Assembly (NCBI GenBank): GCA_947492175.1
Contig: CANLMQ010000004.1
Coordinates: forward strand, 124,001 to 188,000
Direction: 5' to 3'
DNA from: an uncultured Draconibacterium sp.
Lineage (GTDB): Bacteria > Bacteroidota > Bacteroidia > Bacteroidales > Prolixibacteraceae
DNA: 64,000 nt
The notes under the pieces were generated by a model that saw only the letters and a program-made list of their open reading frames with translations, made no database searches and had not been told where the DNA came from. A program made the position numbers and the translations under genes. Shown here in pieces: positions 38,381 through 47,896 of this stretch. Each line of letters begins with the position of its first letter. Within the stretch, counting starts at the first letter, position 1.

Positions 38381-39433
38381 TTATTTTTCCAGATGCTTTT
38401 TTATCCATTCGTACATCCATTCTTCTGCAACCGGATTAGAATAATGACCTGCACCATGATTTTTTAAAACAATGTTCCTCTCTTTTCCATACAATTTATA
38501 CACGGGTTTCACTGCTTCAATGTAAGGACGGCTTTTTTCTCCATCGGCCGAATCGCCTCCAATCAAAAGAAATGGTTTTGGAGCATTTAAAACCAGTACC
38601 TCGTGATGTTGATATCCAAAGTCAACTATCTCGTTTCCGAGGTACCAATTCTCTTCCCAGTTTGAAAGATCAATTCCTATTCCGGCTTCATTGCAAACAA
38701 CCACTTTTACTCTTTCATCGAAAGCCCCCAGGTACAAAGCTTCTTTTCCGCCCAACGAATGGCCAAGTGAAGCTATTCTGTCCGTATCTACTTCATCAAG
38801 TGTTTCCAGAACATCTACAGCACGTTGTGCATCAAACAGCATTTTAGCCATCCCCTTTGAACGTGGATGACGTTTCTGAAAAAGAAGTGTTTGTTCTTCA
38901 AATGTCCTTCCGTTTTTATTGTGCCAGAGAAAACACTCAGGACAAAAAACCACATACCCTTGTTGAGCCAATTTCAGTCCAAAATCGTCCATTTCTCCTT
39001 CTCCAAGCCCGGCTATTCTGTGCATCTCTTTATCACCGGTTGAATGAAAAACAACAACTCCCGGAAGCGTTTGTCTGATTTTTTGAGGTTTTAACAAATA
39101 TCCATTTACTGTAATCCCCGGCTCTCCCTCATATCCAACATACTGTCTCACAACACCTTCAGGATAATCTTCTTTTAATACTTTAAGTATTGGTTTTTCA
39201 GGATTTGGTTTTAGCACACCCAGATAATCGAGCCATCTTCTTTTTATCGTTTTTCGTTTCTCTTCCCACTGTGCCCGAGTTTTAATTCGATCACCGTTGT
39301 TGTCAACCAACAAATTTTCAAGTTTTGTTTGAATAGGTAAAGCAATTGTTCTATGGGCTGCCAATACAGAAAATCCAAATCCAACAAGACTTGAATCCAA
39401 AATAAATCGTCTTCTGTTTAAAAGTTTAGCCAT
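38381..39433 (-). CDS. Tat-exported alpha/beta hydrolase (acetyl-xylan-esterase/dienelactone-hydrolase-like)
   Basis: The start at 39433 (MAKLLNRRRFILDSS) gives a twin-arginine-type signal (RRRFIL plus hydrophobic stretch). The alpha/beta hydrolase core has the nucleophile elbow GHSLGG (Ser at about 226), an oxyanion-region HSTGD, and a C-terminal histidine in NHGAGHYSNP. FLLIGGDSADG may hold the acid residue. The family includes carbohydrate acetyl esterases and other exported esterases. In a PUL setting deacylation of a glycan is plausible, but the acyl group and substrate are not evident. It is probably a single-gene unit, with 190 bp to the next gene upstream. Confidence 0.7.
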   Translation of the reverse strand: MAKLLNRRRFILDSSLVGFGFSVLAAHRTIALPIQTKLENLLVDNNGDRIKTRAQWEEKRKTIKRRWLDYLGVLKPNPEKPILKVLKEDYPEGVVRQYVGYEGEPGITVNGYLLKPQKIRQTLPGVVVFHSTGDKEMHRIAGLGEGEMDDFGLKLAQQGYVVFCPECFLWHNKNGRTFEEQTLLFQKRHPRSKGMAKMLFDAQRAVDVLETLDEVDTDRIASLGHSLGGKEALYLGAFDERVKVVVCNEAGIGIDLSNWEENWYLGNEIVDFGYQHHEVLVLNAPKPFLLIGGDSADGEKSRPYIEAVKPVYKLYGKERNIVLKNHGAGHYSNPVAEEWMYEWIKKHLEK

Positions 39434-39624
39434 TAATAAACATTCTAAAATATTATAATACAACTACCAACCAATATTCAACAATTTTATATAATTGAAA
39501 TTGTTTTTTCAACGATACTAGATAAAACTCGCACTTTCATCATTCCTTTTGGTGTTTTGATTAAACATACTCGTTTTAACAGACACTAGTAAATAACCTT
39601 AGAATTAGAATCATAGCACATCCA

Positions 39625-41043
39625 TCATTTTTTATTTTCAAATGCCATTTCTAAGGCTTTAGTTGTAGTATAATACTTTGTAATCATGTTTGACACCTCC
39701 CACTCTGGCAAACGCCCTGATTTAAGATAAGCTAAATATTTTTCTGTCACTAATCTGAAATGAGCTTCATGACCTATTTGGTATTTTTGGGAGATATTAA
39801 CAACCCAAATATTGTGGTTCTGTCTTTCTATTTTCAATCCCGGTAAAAGTACTGCAAGATCCTTTCCAATTGCTTTTTGCAAATTCTGCTCAAAAGCTTC
39901 AATCCCTTCATCAATATTTGCTTTAATATAAACTGTTGGATTGAAACCTTCTTCTATTCCCTGTTTTATGATAATATCGCAAATTGAACCACGCATAATA
40001 CTATAATACGTGTCGGCAGCACCCTCCTGTGCCTGATAGTTCCAGCTAACGGAAACTCTTACAACCTTCCCTTTTAACTTATATATAATTTCACCATTGG
40101 CAAATACATGCAATTTCCCATCTTTAATATCCTTGTGTAAAAATTTTGGAATATCTTCTAATCCGGTAACTCGCTTAAATTCATCTTTTGAAATAACTGT
40201 AGCCCATCTCTTTGCATACAAAATATCAACATCTTCTTTCAGAAGAGCTTTTTCAGGGGAAACCATCCATTGAATTAAGTCAACCTGATGAGTAGTAACG
40301 TCAATTATTCCTTCGCCTTGCTGCTCTGTATCAAAAAACCAAGCCGGACGCACAATTGGACTCCCCGAAACATACTTAAAAAAATGATGTACACTTTCTA
40401 TGGTTATAGCAGGCTCAAGAACAGTGCCCTCCCTAAGTTCACCAAAAACATTCGGAATCTTTGATAGTTCTCGCTGAATAATATTTGTCACTTCATAACG
40501 GTCAGTCATGATATCATACACTAATACTCCCTTGGCTTCGGCAGTTTTAAATGTTTCTTCAAGAATTGCAAAATCCGATGAATTAACCACCAAAGGCTTA
40601 TCGGCAAAAACATTAATACCTGCTGTTACTGCCGCCTTAATATAACTCGTTTTTTTTGCATTATTTCCTGAAACCACCATAACATTACCCGGTTTCTCAA
40701 TGAGCATTCTTTTCAAATAATCAGCACCAGTATAATTAATCACCTCCCAGGCAGTTGGATTTTCTGCACGAATATTAAACCCATGAATTCTTTTTAGGTA
40801 ATCCTGCACATCGCGTCCTTCAGGTGCATAAACATGTACTTTTGTATCTACCTGATCATACATGGTTTTTTGAACTAAAGCTGCATGGAAATGACCTGGG
40901 GCAAGCGTCATTATCTTTACTTCTCCCTTAGCTCCGATACACTTACTTTGTTTTTCTTTAAGCTCAGTTGATTTGGAACCTCCTCCACATGCATTTAAAA
41001 TACTTGCTATTACCAAAAAAATAAATACTTGTTCAATTTTCAT
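39625..41043 (-). CDS. Gfo/Idh/MocA-like oxidoreductase, lipoprotein with atypical nucleotide-binding loop
   Basis: 472 residues from the Met at 41043 (41049 also possible). Lipoprotein signal MKIEQVFIFLVIASILNAC, not a Tat signal. The N-terminal Rossmann-like part opens EVKIMTLAPGHFHAALVQ, where the usual GxGxxG loop is absent. The conserved [ED]KP motif of the family appears as FADKPLVVNS (about 149-157). The C-terminal half is of the putative-oxidoreductase C-terminal type (AITIESVHHFFKYV, GIIDVTTHQVDLIQWMV). Family members oxidise or reduce sugars with NAD(P). Whether this one binds nucleotide is doubtful. It is flanked by long gaps and is probably transcribed alone. Confidence 0.75.
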   Translation of the reverse strand: MKIEQVFIFLVIASILNACGGGSKSTELKEKQSKCIGAKGEVKIMTLAPGHFHAALVQKTMYDQVDTKVHVYAPEGRDVQDYLKRIHGFNIRAENPTAWEVINYTGADYLKRMLIEKPGNVMVVSGNNAKKTSYIKAAVTAGINVFADKPLVVNSSDFAILEETFKTAEAKGVLVYDIMTDRYEVTNIIQRELSKIPNVFGELREGTVLEPAITIESVHHFFKYVSGSPIVRPAWFFDTEQQGEGIIDVTTHQVDLIQWMVSPEKALLKEDVDILYAKRWATVISKDEFKRVTGLEDIPKFLHKDIKDGKLHVFANGEIIYKLKGKVVRVSVSWNYQAQEGAADTYYSIMRGSICDIIIKQGIEEGFNPTVYIKANIDEGIEAFEQNLQKAIGKDLAVLLPGLKIERQNHNIWVVNISQKYQIGHEAHFRLVTEKYLAYLKSGRLPEWEVSNMITKYYTTTKALEMAFENKK

Positions 41044-41375
41044 ATCCACATCGTTTAGAGATTTTTATATTTTTACGTTAACACTCAATTTTACTTCTAC
41101 TGCAACTCATTTGAATATAAATAACAGCAGTATTTTCTTTTTCGCATAATGTAACTTGACAAAGACCACAAATCAGCGATCTCACACCACAAATAACTAC
41201 TGATAATCAACATAATACATTCAAATCATTGAAAATATAAACTATCTTTTTACTTTCCGGAATCGAAATGTTCTTCTACGAAAACATAAATCGATATTTG
41301 TCTCAGTTATTTCCAATTTTAGAATGATACAGAAAAACGATTCTTTCGATAACAATTAACATTCAACACTACTAC
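41044..41375. other. Intergenic region between two Gfo/Idh/MocA genes
   Basis: 332 bp, AT-rich. No gene, strong hairpin or clean Bacteroidota promoter box was recognised. It must contain the promoter of the lipoprotein oxidoreductase gene and the 3' end of the DoxX/oxidoreductase transcript. Confidence 0.3.
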
Positions 41376-42968
41376 TCAGACAATCTTCCTCGCGATTGGA
41401 TCCCATTCTATTTTCCGTCCCTCCAGATAGGCCTTATGTCCCATTAAAAGGGTAATACCTTCCTCAAAAGCCTTATCAATATTTGCGGTAGGTACACCTC
41501 CATACCTAATGCAGTCGAGCCATTCTTTTATATGTAAATGTGTTATATCTACTTTTTTCCCATCAACAATAGTACTTGTCAGTCCTCTTGATGCATAATA
41601 CTTCTCGGTTGCAGAACTCACGGCATCTATATCGGCGCCACCGGCAGTTAATGTCAGCATCGGATACGAAGGATCGACTGAACCATTCTCAATCAGGTGT
41701 TTGTATTTTGTTGAATTCCGGTCGGGTGTTATAATTACATCGTTACCCAGTTCCATTGATGCGTCGTGCCCCATAAGAACTCTTCCTCTTTGCCGGCTGG
41801 ACGCCAAGCTGGCACTGTAAACAAACGACAAATCCCGATCCTTATATTCAAAAACAGCATTTAATACATCGGGCATATCCCGGTTATCTTTCCAGTAATA
41901 TTTACCCCCTGATGCAACCACCGAGTCAGGAATTCCTACTCCCAATAACTGGTTTACGGCATCATACTCGTGCGAAAAAAGCTGTCCCCAGAGACCGTTG
42001 TTGTAATCGAACCACTTTGTCCAGTTGTAATACCTGTCTACGCTAAAAGGAGCATAAGGTGCCGGGCCTAACCATTGTTTCCAATCAATTGAGTTTTGAT
42101 CTCCGGGTTTCGGATTTCCATCGTCATCAAGATGTCTTATCCAGGCTCCTGCTGCTGTATTTCTATTCGATGTTGTTTCAATCAGTGTTATTTTTCCCAG
42201 AACGTTTTTTTCAATTACTTCCCGAGCTTTTTGGAATGTAACATTTTTGGTAATCTGATGTCCTAACTGGTACACAATATCACTGTTCTTTACCACATCG
42301 TACAGTTCATACAACTTATCCTCATACAAGCTTACACTTTTTTCGCAATAAACATGTTTACCTGCTTTTGCCGCATCAATTGCCATTTGCGCATGATGAT
42401 GATCGGGGGTTGCAATAATTACAGCATCGATATCTTTATCGGCAAGAAGTTCTTTATAATTCGAATATCTTTTAACCGGAATACCCAAGTGTTTCATTTC
42501 CTGCGGCTGTATGGAATTACTAACGGTTTCAATTCCCTTTTGCGCCCGTAAATCAAAAACTTCACAAATAGCGGTAACTGCAACATTCAGGTTTTCCTGG
42601 GCCAGCCAGTCGGCAAGAGTTTTATCTTTTCTCTTTTTTTCTTCATCCGAAGGATGTAAAAATCCCAAAGCACTGGTTAACTGAACAGCCCTGCTTCCAT
42701 AACCAATAATACCAATCCTGATAAGGTCTTTGTGTACCTGTTTCTGACGATCAGTCCGACTACCTGTTTCTTTTAAATTTAATTCACTCAGCAGGTCAAA
42801 AGAATCCTTTTTACTAAACTGAAGATCTTTATAAAAAGCATAACCTAAGGCTCCTAAAAACGGTATTCCGGCCAGAGCTTTAATTGCATTTCTCCTGCTG
42901 GTTTGATTACCTGAATTTATTTCGCGCCCCGTATCGTTTCTTTTTTGTGATGCATCTTTATTTTCCAT
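41376..42968 (-). CDS. Tat-exported Gfo/Idh/MocA oxidoreductase, long form
   Basis: 530 residues. Twin-arginine signal TSRRNAIKALAG at about 23-34, preceded by a polar n-region. Nucleotide-binding loop RIGIIGYGSRAVQL at about 84-97, and the catalytic-region motif HVYCEKSVS (Glu209-Lys210; the usual Pro is Ser). The C-terminal half has long insertions (GPAPYAPFSVDRYYNWTKWF, LWGQLFSHEYDAVNQLLG). Family members oxidise sugars or cyclitols, or use NAD in glycoside cleavage as in GH109. Export through Tat with bound NAD(P) is likely. Its start codon overlaps the DoxX gene's end by 11 bp, so the two are coupled. Confidence 0.85.
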   Translation of the reverse strand: MENKDASQKRNDTGREINSGNQTSRRNAIKALAGIPFLGALGYAFYKDLQFSKKDSFDLLSELNLKETGSRTDRQKQVHKDLIRIGIIGYGSRAVQLTSALGFLHPSDEEKKRKDKTLADWLAQENLNVAVTAICEVFDLRAQKGIETVSNSIQPQEMKHLGIPVKRYSNYKELLADKDIDAVIIATPDHHHAQMAIDAAKAGKHVYCEKSVSLYEDKLYELYDVVKNSDIVYQLGHQITKNVTFQKAREVIEKNVLGKITLIETTSNRNTAAGAWIRHLDDDGNPKPGDQNSIDWKQWLGPAPYAPFSVDRYYNWTKWFDYNNGLWGQLFSHEYDAVNQLLGVGIPDSVVASGGKYYWKDNRDMPDVLNAVFEYKDRDLSFVYSASLASSRQRGRVLMGHDASMELGNDVIITPDRNSTKYKHLIENGSVDPSYPMLTLTAGGADIDAVSSATEKYYASRGLTSTIVDGKKVDITHLHIKEWLDCIRYGGVPTANIDKAFEEGITLLMGHKAYLEGRKIEWDPIARKIV

Positions 42969-43467
42969 CGTTCAATGTAGTCTTCTTGTTTAACTTCTTT
43001 TTATACAGCATTTCTAATCCCCAATCAGAACTGGTATGAAAAACAGCTACAACCAACAGTGCAACCGATTCGATGAGTGTTTTATTAACGATCAGGTTAT
43101 TTCCTTCCATCAGATGAAGGGTTTCGCTCCCGAGAAAAGGAGGATTGTTCAGATAGTATAGAAACAGAAGCGCCGCTCCGGCAATGGAAGCCATACGGAC
43201 AAACAGCCCTAAAATCAATCCCAGGCCAATACATACCAGTCCCCATTGATTTAAAAAATCCACAAAATTTAGTATTGTAGCGTGGTTAATTATCCAGTCG
43301 GCAAAACCAGAGATAATCCATTCCGATTTTTGTAAATATCCTTTAGCAGACCACGACGGATCTGCTACCTTACAAAGTCCTTCGTACAATATATGCCAAC
43401 CCAAAACAATTCTCAAAAGAAAAAGAACTGCCTGATGCCATACTGTATTTCGCATCGTGTTTTTCAT
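42958..43467 (-). CDS. DoxX-family inner-membrane protein
   Basis: 169 residues with about four transmembrane helices (about 10-28, 68-90, 93-107 and 127-147). Its DoxX-like layout includes LLRIVLGWHILYEGLCKV and GLGLILGLFVRMASIAGAAL. DoxX/DoxD proteins include a quinone-reducing subunit of thiosulfate:quinone oxidoreductase, but most are uncharacterised. The 11-bp overlap (ATGGAAAATAA) with the Tat-exported oxidoreductase gene argues for a joint function. One possibility is passing electrons from a periplasmic sugar dehydrogenase to the quinone pool. A 64-bp inverted-repeat element lies upstream. Confidence 0.8.
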   Translation of the reverse strand: MKNTMRNTVWHQAVLFLLRIVLGWHILYEGLCKVADPSWSAKGYLQKSEWIISGFADWIINHATILNFVDFLNQWGLVCIGLGLILGLFVRMASIAGAALLFLYYLNNPPFLGSETLHLMEGNNLIVNKTLIESVALLVVAVFHTSSDWGLEMLYKKKLNKKTTLNDGK

Positions 43468-43572
43468 AAATACTTCAGTTATTTAATGTTTCTTTATCGA
43501 ACAAATACTTCCATTCTCGTTAAATTCATTTCCCCCACGCAAATACGGCTGCAATCCCAAATTTGGGAACAT

Positions 43573-43636
43573 GGTTTTTAACTCCTCTAAAGGAAGCCCT
43601 TTTACGGAGTATTTCCTTTAGAGAATATTAAAAACC
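43573..43636. repeat. 64-bp inverted-repeat element
   Basis: Nested arms: GGTTTTTAA (43573-43581) with TTAAAAACC (43628-43636), and CTCTAAAGGAA (43585-43595) with TTCCTTTAGAG (43613-43623), around a 17-base loop. It lies between the propeller gene and the DoxX gene. It may act as terminator or 3'-end structure of the ten-gene operon, or be a small dispersed element. The core CTCTAAAGGAA resembles the CTCCCCTAAAGGGGAG element at 62662. Confidence 0.65.
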
Positions 43637-43683
43637 CAAACAATAACCATTTAAATCTATCTATGCGAAAAACTCAAATCCAA

Positions 43684-45069
43684 CTACTTCTGAAAAGGAT
43701 TTGGTATTCTTATCAAGTCTTCAATCACCTTCCCGTTTTGCTCAAACCTCGCCAGCGTAAATACATCACCATTATTTCCAATTGCTATGGAATTCACATA
43801 GGTTGGCCGCTCACCGTCTTTGTAAAATACAGTTCCATGGTCGATATATTTCCGATTAGGAATATTGTATGTTACCAGATGTAAATTTTCCAGTCCTTTT
43901 GCAGCTCCCATTGCAATTTCATCCAAACCTTTTACCCTTTTCCCATCAATATAAATAGGACCTCCGGTCAGATAATACAACGTTTCCCCGTCAGAGCCAA
44001 GCTGGAATCCCAGATACCCGTAACTGAATTGATCAAACATCCCACTCTTTTTAGACGGTTCTGAAGTAATACGATCAACAATTTCAATTTTGGGAATGCG
44101 CGGATCAAACCTGAACAGATATCCCGAGTTTCCGTGTACGCCATAAGCGACTCCTTCGGGAGCATACCAAATTATCGAACGCCAGTTATAGCCCATATTT
44201 CCGGGGCGGGTAGGATCGTATTTCCCAAAATAGTCGAGTTTCAGATCAATTCCATCTATCTTTTTCAAAGTTTCCGTATTTGGAGTATACGTAAATATTT
44301 CTCCTTCGGATGTTGAATAATATACTGCCCCATCCCTGTTGTCGACAAACATCGAACGGCAAAGAACACGGTAATCATCACCAGGAATACCAGCTTCGCC
44401 GTTAACCGAAACTTTCCCCAGATTCTTCATTTTGCCGGTATTCAGATCGTAATGAACAAAATAACCTTTGGGCCAGGTAATACAATAAATCTGTCTTCTG
44501 TCCACGTCCATTTCCATCGTTATTACTCCTTCTCCATCCGGCGCAATTGCAAGGTCCTCAAATTCTCCGGTCGACAAATCGTAAGACAAGATATGTCCTC
44601 CCGGGTATAACTGAAAACCTTCAGGTGCATTCTCGGGCAAGCGCTCCATGCCATCAATCATTTCGTAATAACCAACATGAGTTGAAAAATATAATTTTCC
44701 ATTGCTTTCATAAAAGCGCACATGGCTTTTCCCCTGTGAGATCGCATTTTTATCTTTCTCTCCACAAACCTCTGTCAGGTCAGCTATAAATTCAGTTTTG
44801 TCAGTAGCAGGATCGTAAACATACATTTGTCCGCCAACATCAAAAGCCGTTGACGAAAGCACATAATATGTTTTACCATTACTGGCAGTTGAAATTGCAT
44901 TGTAAGTATCGTGTGCATCCGGAAAACCGGAGTAATATTTGGTTGCAGTTAAACTCCCTTTTTTAGAAGAAGAATCCCTTCCGGCTGACTCTTTTTGTGG
45001 TGTTTGTTTACAACTTGTTAAGGCAACAACCAACGACATCATAAGAACAAAAGTTTTATTAATATTCAT
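43684..45069 (-). CDS. Beta-propeller-like lipoprotein, function unknown
   Basis: The Met at 45069 gives a lipoprotein signal MNINKTFVLMMSLVVALTSC; an earlier in-frame Met at 45087 is less likely. About 460 residues with repeated beta motifs: GKTYYVLSSTAFDVGGQMYVYDP, GHILSYDLSTGEFEDLA, KGYFVHYDLNTGKMKNLG, EGEIFTYTPNTETLKKID and GYLFRFDPRIPKIEIVD. This periodicity suggests a seven-bladed propeller. I do not recognise a named family. It is the last gene of the long operon, 14 bp after a ceramidase-like gene. Propellers in such settings can be lyases, hydrolases or sugar-binding proteins, so it is a candidate for an unassigned enzyme of the pathway. Confidence 0.6.
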   Translation of the reverse strand: MNINKTFVLMMSLVVALTSCKQTPQKESAGRDSSSKKGSLTATKYYSGFPDAHDTYNAISTASNGKTYYVLSSTAFDVGGQMYVYDPATDKTEFIADLTEVCGEKDKNAISQGKSHVRFYESNGKLYFSTHVGYYEMIDGMERLPENAPEGFQLYPGGHILSYDLSTGEFEDLAIAPDGEGVITMEMDVDRRQIYCITWPKGYFVHYDLNTGKMKNLGKVSVNGEAGIPGDDYRVLCRSMFVDNRDGAVYYSTSEGEIFTYTPNTETLKKIDGIDLKLDYFGKYDPTRPGNMGYNWRSIIWYAPEGVAYGVHGNSGYLFRFDPRIPKIEIVDRITSEPSKKSGMFDQFSYGYLGFQLGSDGETLYYLTGGPIYIDGKRVKGLDEIAMGAAKGLENLHLVTYNIPNRKYIDHGTVFYKDGERPTYVNSIAIGNNGDVFTLARFEQNGKVIEDLIRIPNPFQK

Positions 45070-45083
45070 AATGTTAGGTAAAT

Positions 45084-46469
45084 TCAATTTTTGTTTAATA
45101 GTTTTCTTATTACATTCATTAATTTCTTCTCTGCTTCAGACGACACTCCTGAGGCCAGACCTGTTTCGTACCCGCCATGTTTAAACGATTCTGCCGTGGG
45201 TATATAGCCGGGGCCATAATCGCCATAGCCAGCCACAGCGACAAACAAATCCGGCCGTTCTGCTTTGGCAGAAAGCTGATACTGCACAAAAGGTTCTCCC
45301 GGTAAATGTACTATTCGTGCACTCCCTAAACAGAGACATGTAATATCCAGTTTCTTACCGGCCTTGAGTCTTTGCAGCCATGCTATTTTAAAAATGTTAT
45401 TTGTTTTAAACTGTAAATCACCACTATTCATCCAGTCTCTCTGCTCTTCCAGTTTTTCAGAATAGGGTAATGAAACAGGTTTTACATTCCATTTTACCGA
45501 TCTGGCTGTTACGGCTTCTAATTTTGTACTTTCCCAGGCCCGTTTCATTCCATCGGCAAGACGTTCGGCTAATATCATGCGATTTTCGTGTGCACCATCG
45601 TTATATTTTCCGGCACCAAGATCACCTCCAGCTCCGGAAAAATGAACATGCAGTGCATCGGGTACAGCCAATTGGCGATAGAAACGTGCAATTCCCGGGA
45701 AATCGGGATTGGCTACTCCTGTTCTATAGTAACTTTGTGGATGTACTGCATAGTAACTCAGAACTGCCACCGGATTCTTTTCATTCCAGAAGCTTACCAA
45801 CGAAACCATTGGATCAATCAATCCCTCCGGCTCTGCCCGTAAAGCAGAATCTTTACAAGTAGTATAGCGTGTGGCATGAATCTTCCCATCCTCTCCGACG
45901 ATTCGCCTGTTCGAAGCTACCTTATAAACAGGTGCTTCTCCCAGTCCGATATGCGTTACTTTTTGTGTATTATTTAACGAAGTATTTGCGGCATTTTTAA
46001 GCCTTACCAATACCTCCCGGGCAAAATCCCCGTTGTAACTTAACACATCAAATCCTGCTTCCCGGAGCATTCGTTCCGAAGAAAAGTCGCAAATTGGAGC
46101 GTCATGTTGATGAACCGTATGCACTGCAACACGGTCGGGAGTAGTATTTACAGCATCGGCCAAAGCCTGCCTGAAAGCATCGTGACCTTCGTTGGCTATT
46201 CCAATCCAGTCGACAGAACACAATACAATTGGTCTACCCGCGCCTGTCAGCACCACACCTTTGGCCCGTAACCCAAGATCTCCTTTTTTTATCGCCTGAT
46301 CGTATGCAAGGTAACTGCCTACCGGAGGAGTTGCATCAATATCAAAAGTTGCAATCCTTAAACCCTCCGGTATTAAGTCGGGTACTTTACCCACTTTTTG
46401 AGCTTGTACAAAATAAAAAGAACAAGCCCAAAGTAGTACCAGTACACCAAATGAAGAAACTAGTTTCAT
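45084..46469 (-). CDS. Ceramidase-like (PF04734-type) exported amidohydrolase 1, ceramidase serine motif absent
   Basis: 461 residues with a Sec signal (MKLVSSFGVLVLLWACSFYF). It resembles the N-terminal catalytic domain of neutral ceramidases, with likely zinc ligands at HTVHQHDAP (about 117-125), YAVHPQSYY (about 240-248) and LPGEPFVQY, and the C-terminal GYIPTAESFKHGGYETG. The classical GDVSPN loop with the nucleophilic Ser reads SGAGGDLGAGK here. It is shorter than true ceramidases, so a ceramide substrate is unlikely; cleavage of an N-acyl sugar amide or similar bond is more plausible. It lies 12 bp after DegT-like gene 1, and the pair is repeated upstream in the operon. Confidence 0.7.
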   Translation of the reverse strand: MKLVSSFGVLVLLWACSFYFVQAQKVGKVPDLIPEGLRIATFDIDATPPVGSYLAYDQAIKKGDLGLRAKGVVLTGAGRPIVLCSVDWIGIANEGHDAFRQALADAVNTTPDRVAVHTVHQHDAPICDFSSERMLREAGFDVLSYNGDFAREVLVRLKNAANTSLNNTQKVTHIGLGEAPVYKVASNRRIVGEDGKIHATRYTTCKDSALRAEPEGLIDPMVSLVSFWNEKNPVAVLSYYAVHPQSYYRTGVANPDFPGIARFYRQLAVPDALHVHFSGAGGDLGAGKYNDGAHENRMILAERLADGMKRAWESTKLEAVTARSVKWNVKPVSLPYSEKLEEQRDWMNSGDLQFKTNNIFKIAWLQRLKAGKKLDITCLCLGSARIVHLPGEPFVQYQLSAKAERPDLFVAVAGYGDYGPGYIPTAESFKHGGYETGLASGVSSEAEKKLMNVIRKLLNKN

Positions 46470-46481
46470 TATTCACTAAAA

Positions 46482-47840
46482 TTATATCTTCTTCAATTGA
46501 TCTCTGTTATCATAAATCTTCGTTATGGCATTTACAACATCATCCATGTCATCTTTGGTTCCCAGAAGTGGTCCTGAAGCCCATAACATAAGCATATCTT
46601 CGCATACTTTGTCGCAATTGGGCAGATTCATTTCTTCACGAAACTTAGTGAGCCTTTGCGGAGCATACATTTTCTGATACATTTTTTGGTTTATAATATT
46701 ATCCACCCAAGGCTCTCTGTGTAAACCATTTTTTATATATCTGCTTAAATCAATGCCTTCTGCTTTAATAGCTTTTATAAATGTATCTCGGTCGATATTA
46801 TTAAAATGTTCCTTTTTATAAGACATTGTAAACAGATAGAAAGAACCGCTTTCTGTACCCGGATACAACTTTTGAGGCACAACACCAGGGAAGTCTTTTA
46901 ATTTTGAATACAAGTAATTTGCATTTTCATTACGTCTTTTATATTCCTCTTTAGCTTTAGATAGTTGCCCAAGCAGAATCGCAGCTTCAAATTCATTCAT
47001 CCGGTATTTCGGGCCAATTCGCTCTGTTCTGCCTTTTCGGGAAGTTCCATGATTTTGAACAGTGTAACATTCATTCATTAAATCTTCGTCATTACCAATA
47101 ATTGCTCCTCCCTCGCCACAAGAAATTACCTTACTTGTTTGAAAGCTAAAACATCCCAGGTCACCTATGTTTCCAAGTGTTTTCCCTCTGTGAGTTGCCA
47201 AATGTGCCTGACATGCATCTTCGATTACCCTGAGATTATGTTTTTTTGCAATAGCCATAATTCTATCCATATCGGCTGGTTGTCCCATCATATGAACCGG
47301 CATTAACGCTTTTGTATTTTCGTTTATCTTTTTTTCAACATCATCGGGATCTAACTGAAATGATTCAGTATCAAGGTCGGCCAAAACCGGTAACGCACGT
47401 GCTGATAAAATAGCAGCAATTGTACCCGGATCGGTATACGGCGAAGTAATAACTTCATCTCCAGGTCCAATATTCATGGCTTCAACCGATGTATGTAAAG
47501 CCTGTGTTCCAGATCCGACACATACGCAATATTTGGCACCCATCAGCTCGGCAAACGCTTTCTCGAAAGTCGCTACAGTACCTGTTTTTGATTGAATGCG
47601 ACACCAAATACCGCTTCGCGTAGTTTCTTCCACAGATTTCATCATCTCCTCATTTATCTGAGGCCATTGCATCCAGGCTTTATCACTACTTCGTACTGGC
47701 TGCCCGCCAAGTATTGCCAATTTATTATTCGCATTGCTACCACCCCCAATAAAAGGAATTGAACCTAAAGCAATAGCGCCCACTGAACCTGCTGATGCCT
47801 TTTCAATAAATTTACGTCGATTAATTTCTTTTTTGTTCAT
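46482..47840 (-). CDS. Tat-exported DegT/DnrJ/EryC1-type PLP aminotransferase 1
   Basis: 452 residues. An N-terminal NRRKFIEKASAG twin-arginine signal leads a hydrophobic stretch to about residue 34. The fold-type I aminotransferase body is complete: VGSGTQALHTSVEA (cofactor phosphate region), EDACQAHLATHRGK (Asp208, pyridine nitrogen), and CFSFQTSKVISCGEGG with Lys237 in the PLP-lysine position. Cytoplasmic relatives transaminate nucleotide-linked keto sugars or inososes. A Tat signal implies the folded PLP enzyme works in the periplasm, which is unusual. It is followed after 12 bp by the ceramidase-like gene 1. Its substrate could be an amino or keto sugar, or a cyclitol. Confidence 0.85.
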   Translation of the reverse strand: MNKKEINRRKFIEKASAGSVGAIALGSIPFIGGGSNANNKLAILGGQPVRSSDKAWMQWPQINEEMMKSVEETTRSGIWCRIQSKTGTVATFEKAFAELMGAKYCVCVGSGTQALHTSVEAMNIGPGDEVITSPYTDPGTIAAILSARALPVLADLDTESFQLDPDDVEKKINENTKALMPVHMMGQPADMDRIMAIAKKHNLRVIEDACQAHLATHRGKTLGNIGDLGCFSFQTSKVISCGEGGAIIGNDEDLMNECYTVQNHGTSRKGRTERIGPKYRMNEFEAAILLGQLSKAKEEYKRRNENANYLYSKLKDFPGVVPQKLYPGTESGSFYLFTMSYKKEHFNNIDRDTFIKAIKAEGIDLSRYIKNGLHREPWVDNIINQKMYQKMYAPQRLTKFREEMNLPNCDKVCEDMLMLWASGPLLGTKDDMDDVVNAITKIYDNRDQLKKI

Positions 47841-47896
47841 TTTAAGGTTTTTATAGTTAGTAATATGTAGTTTTCTTAAAATCTTTTGCTGGTTAT

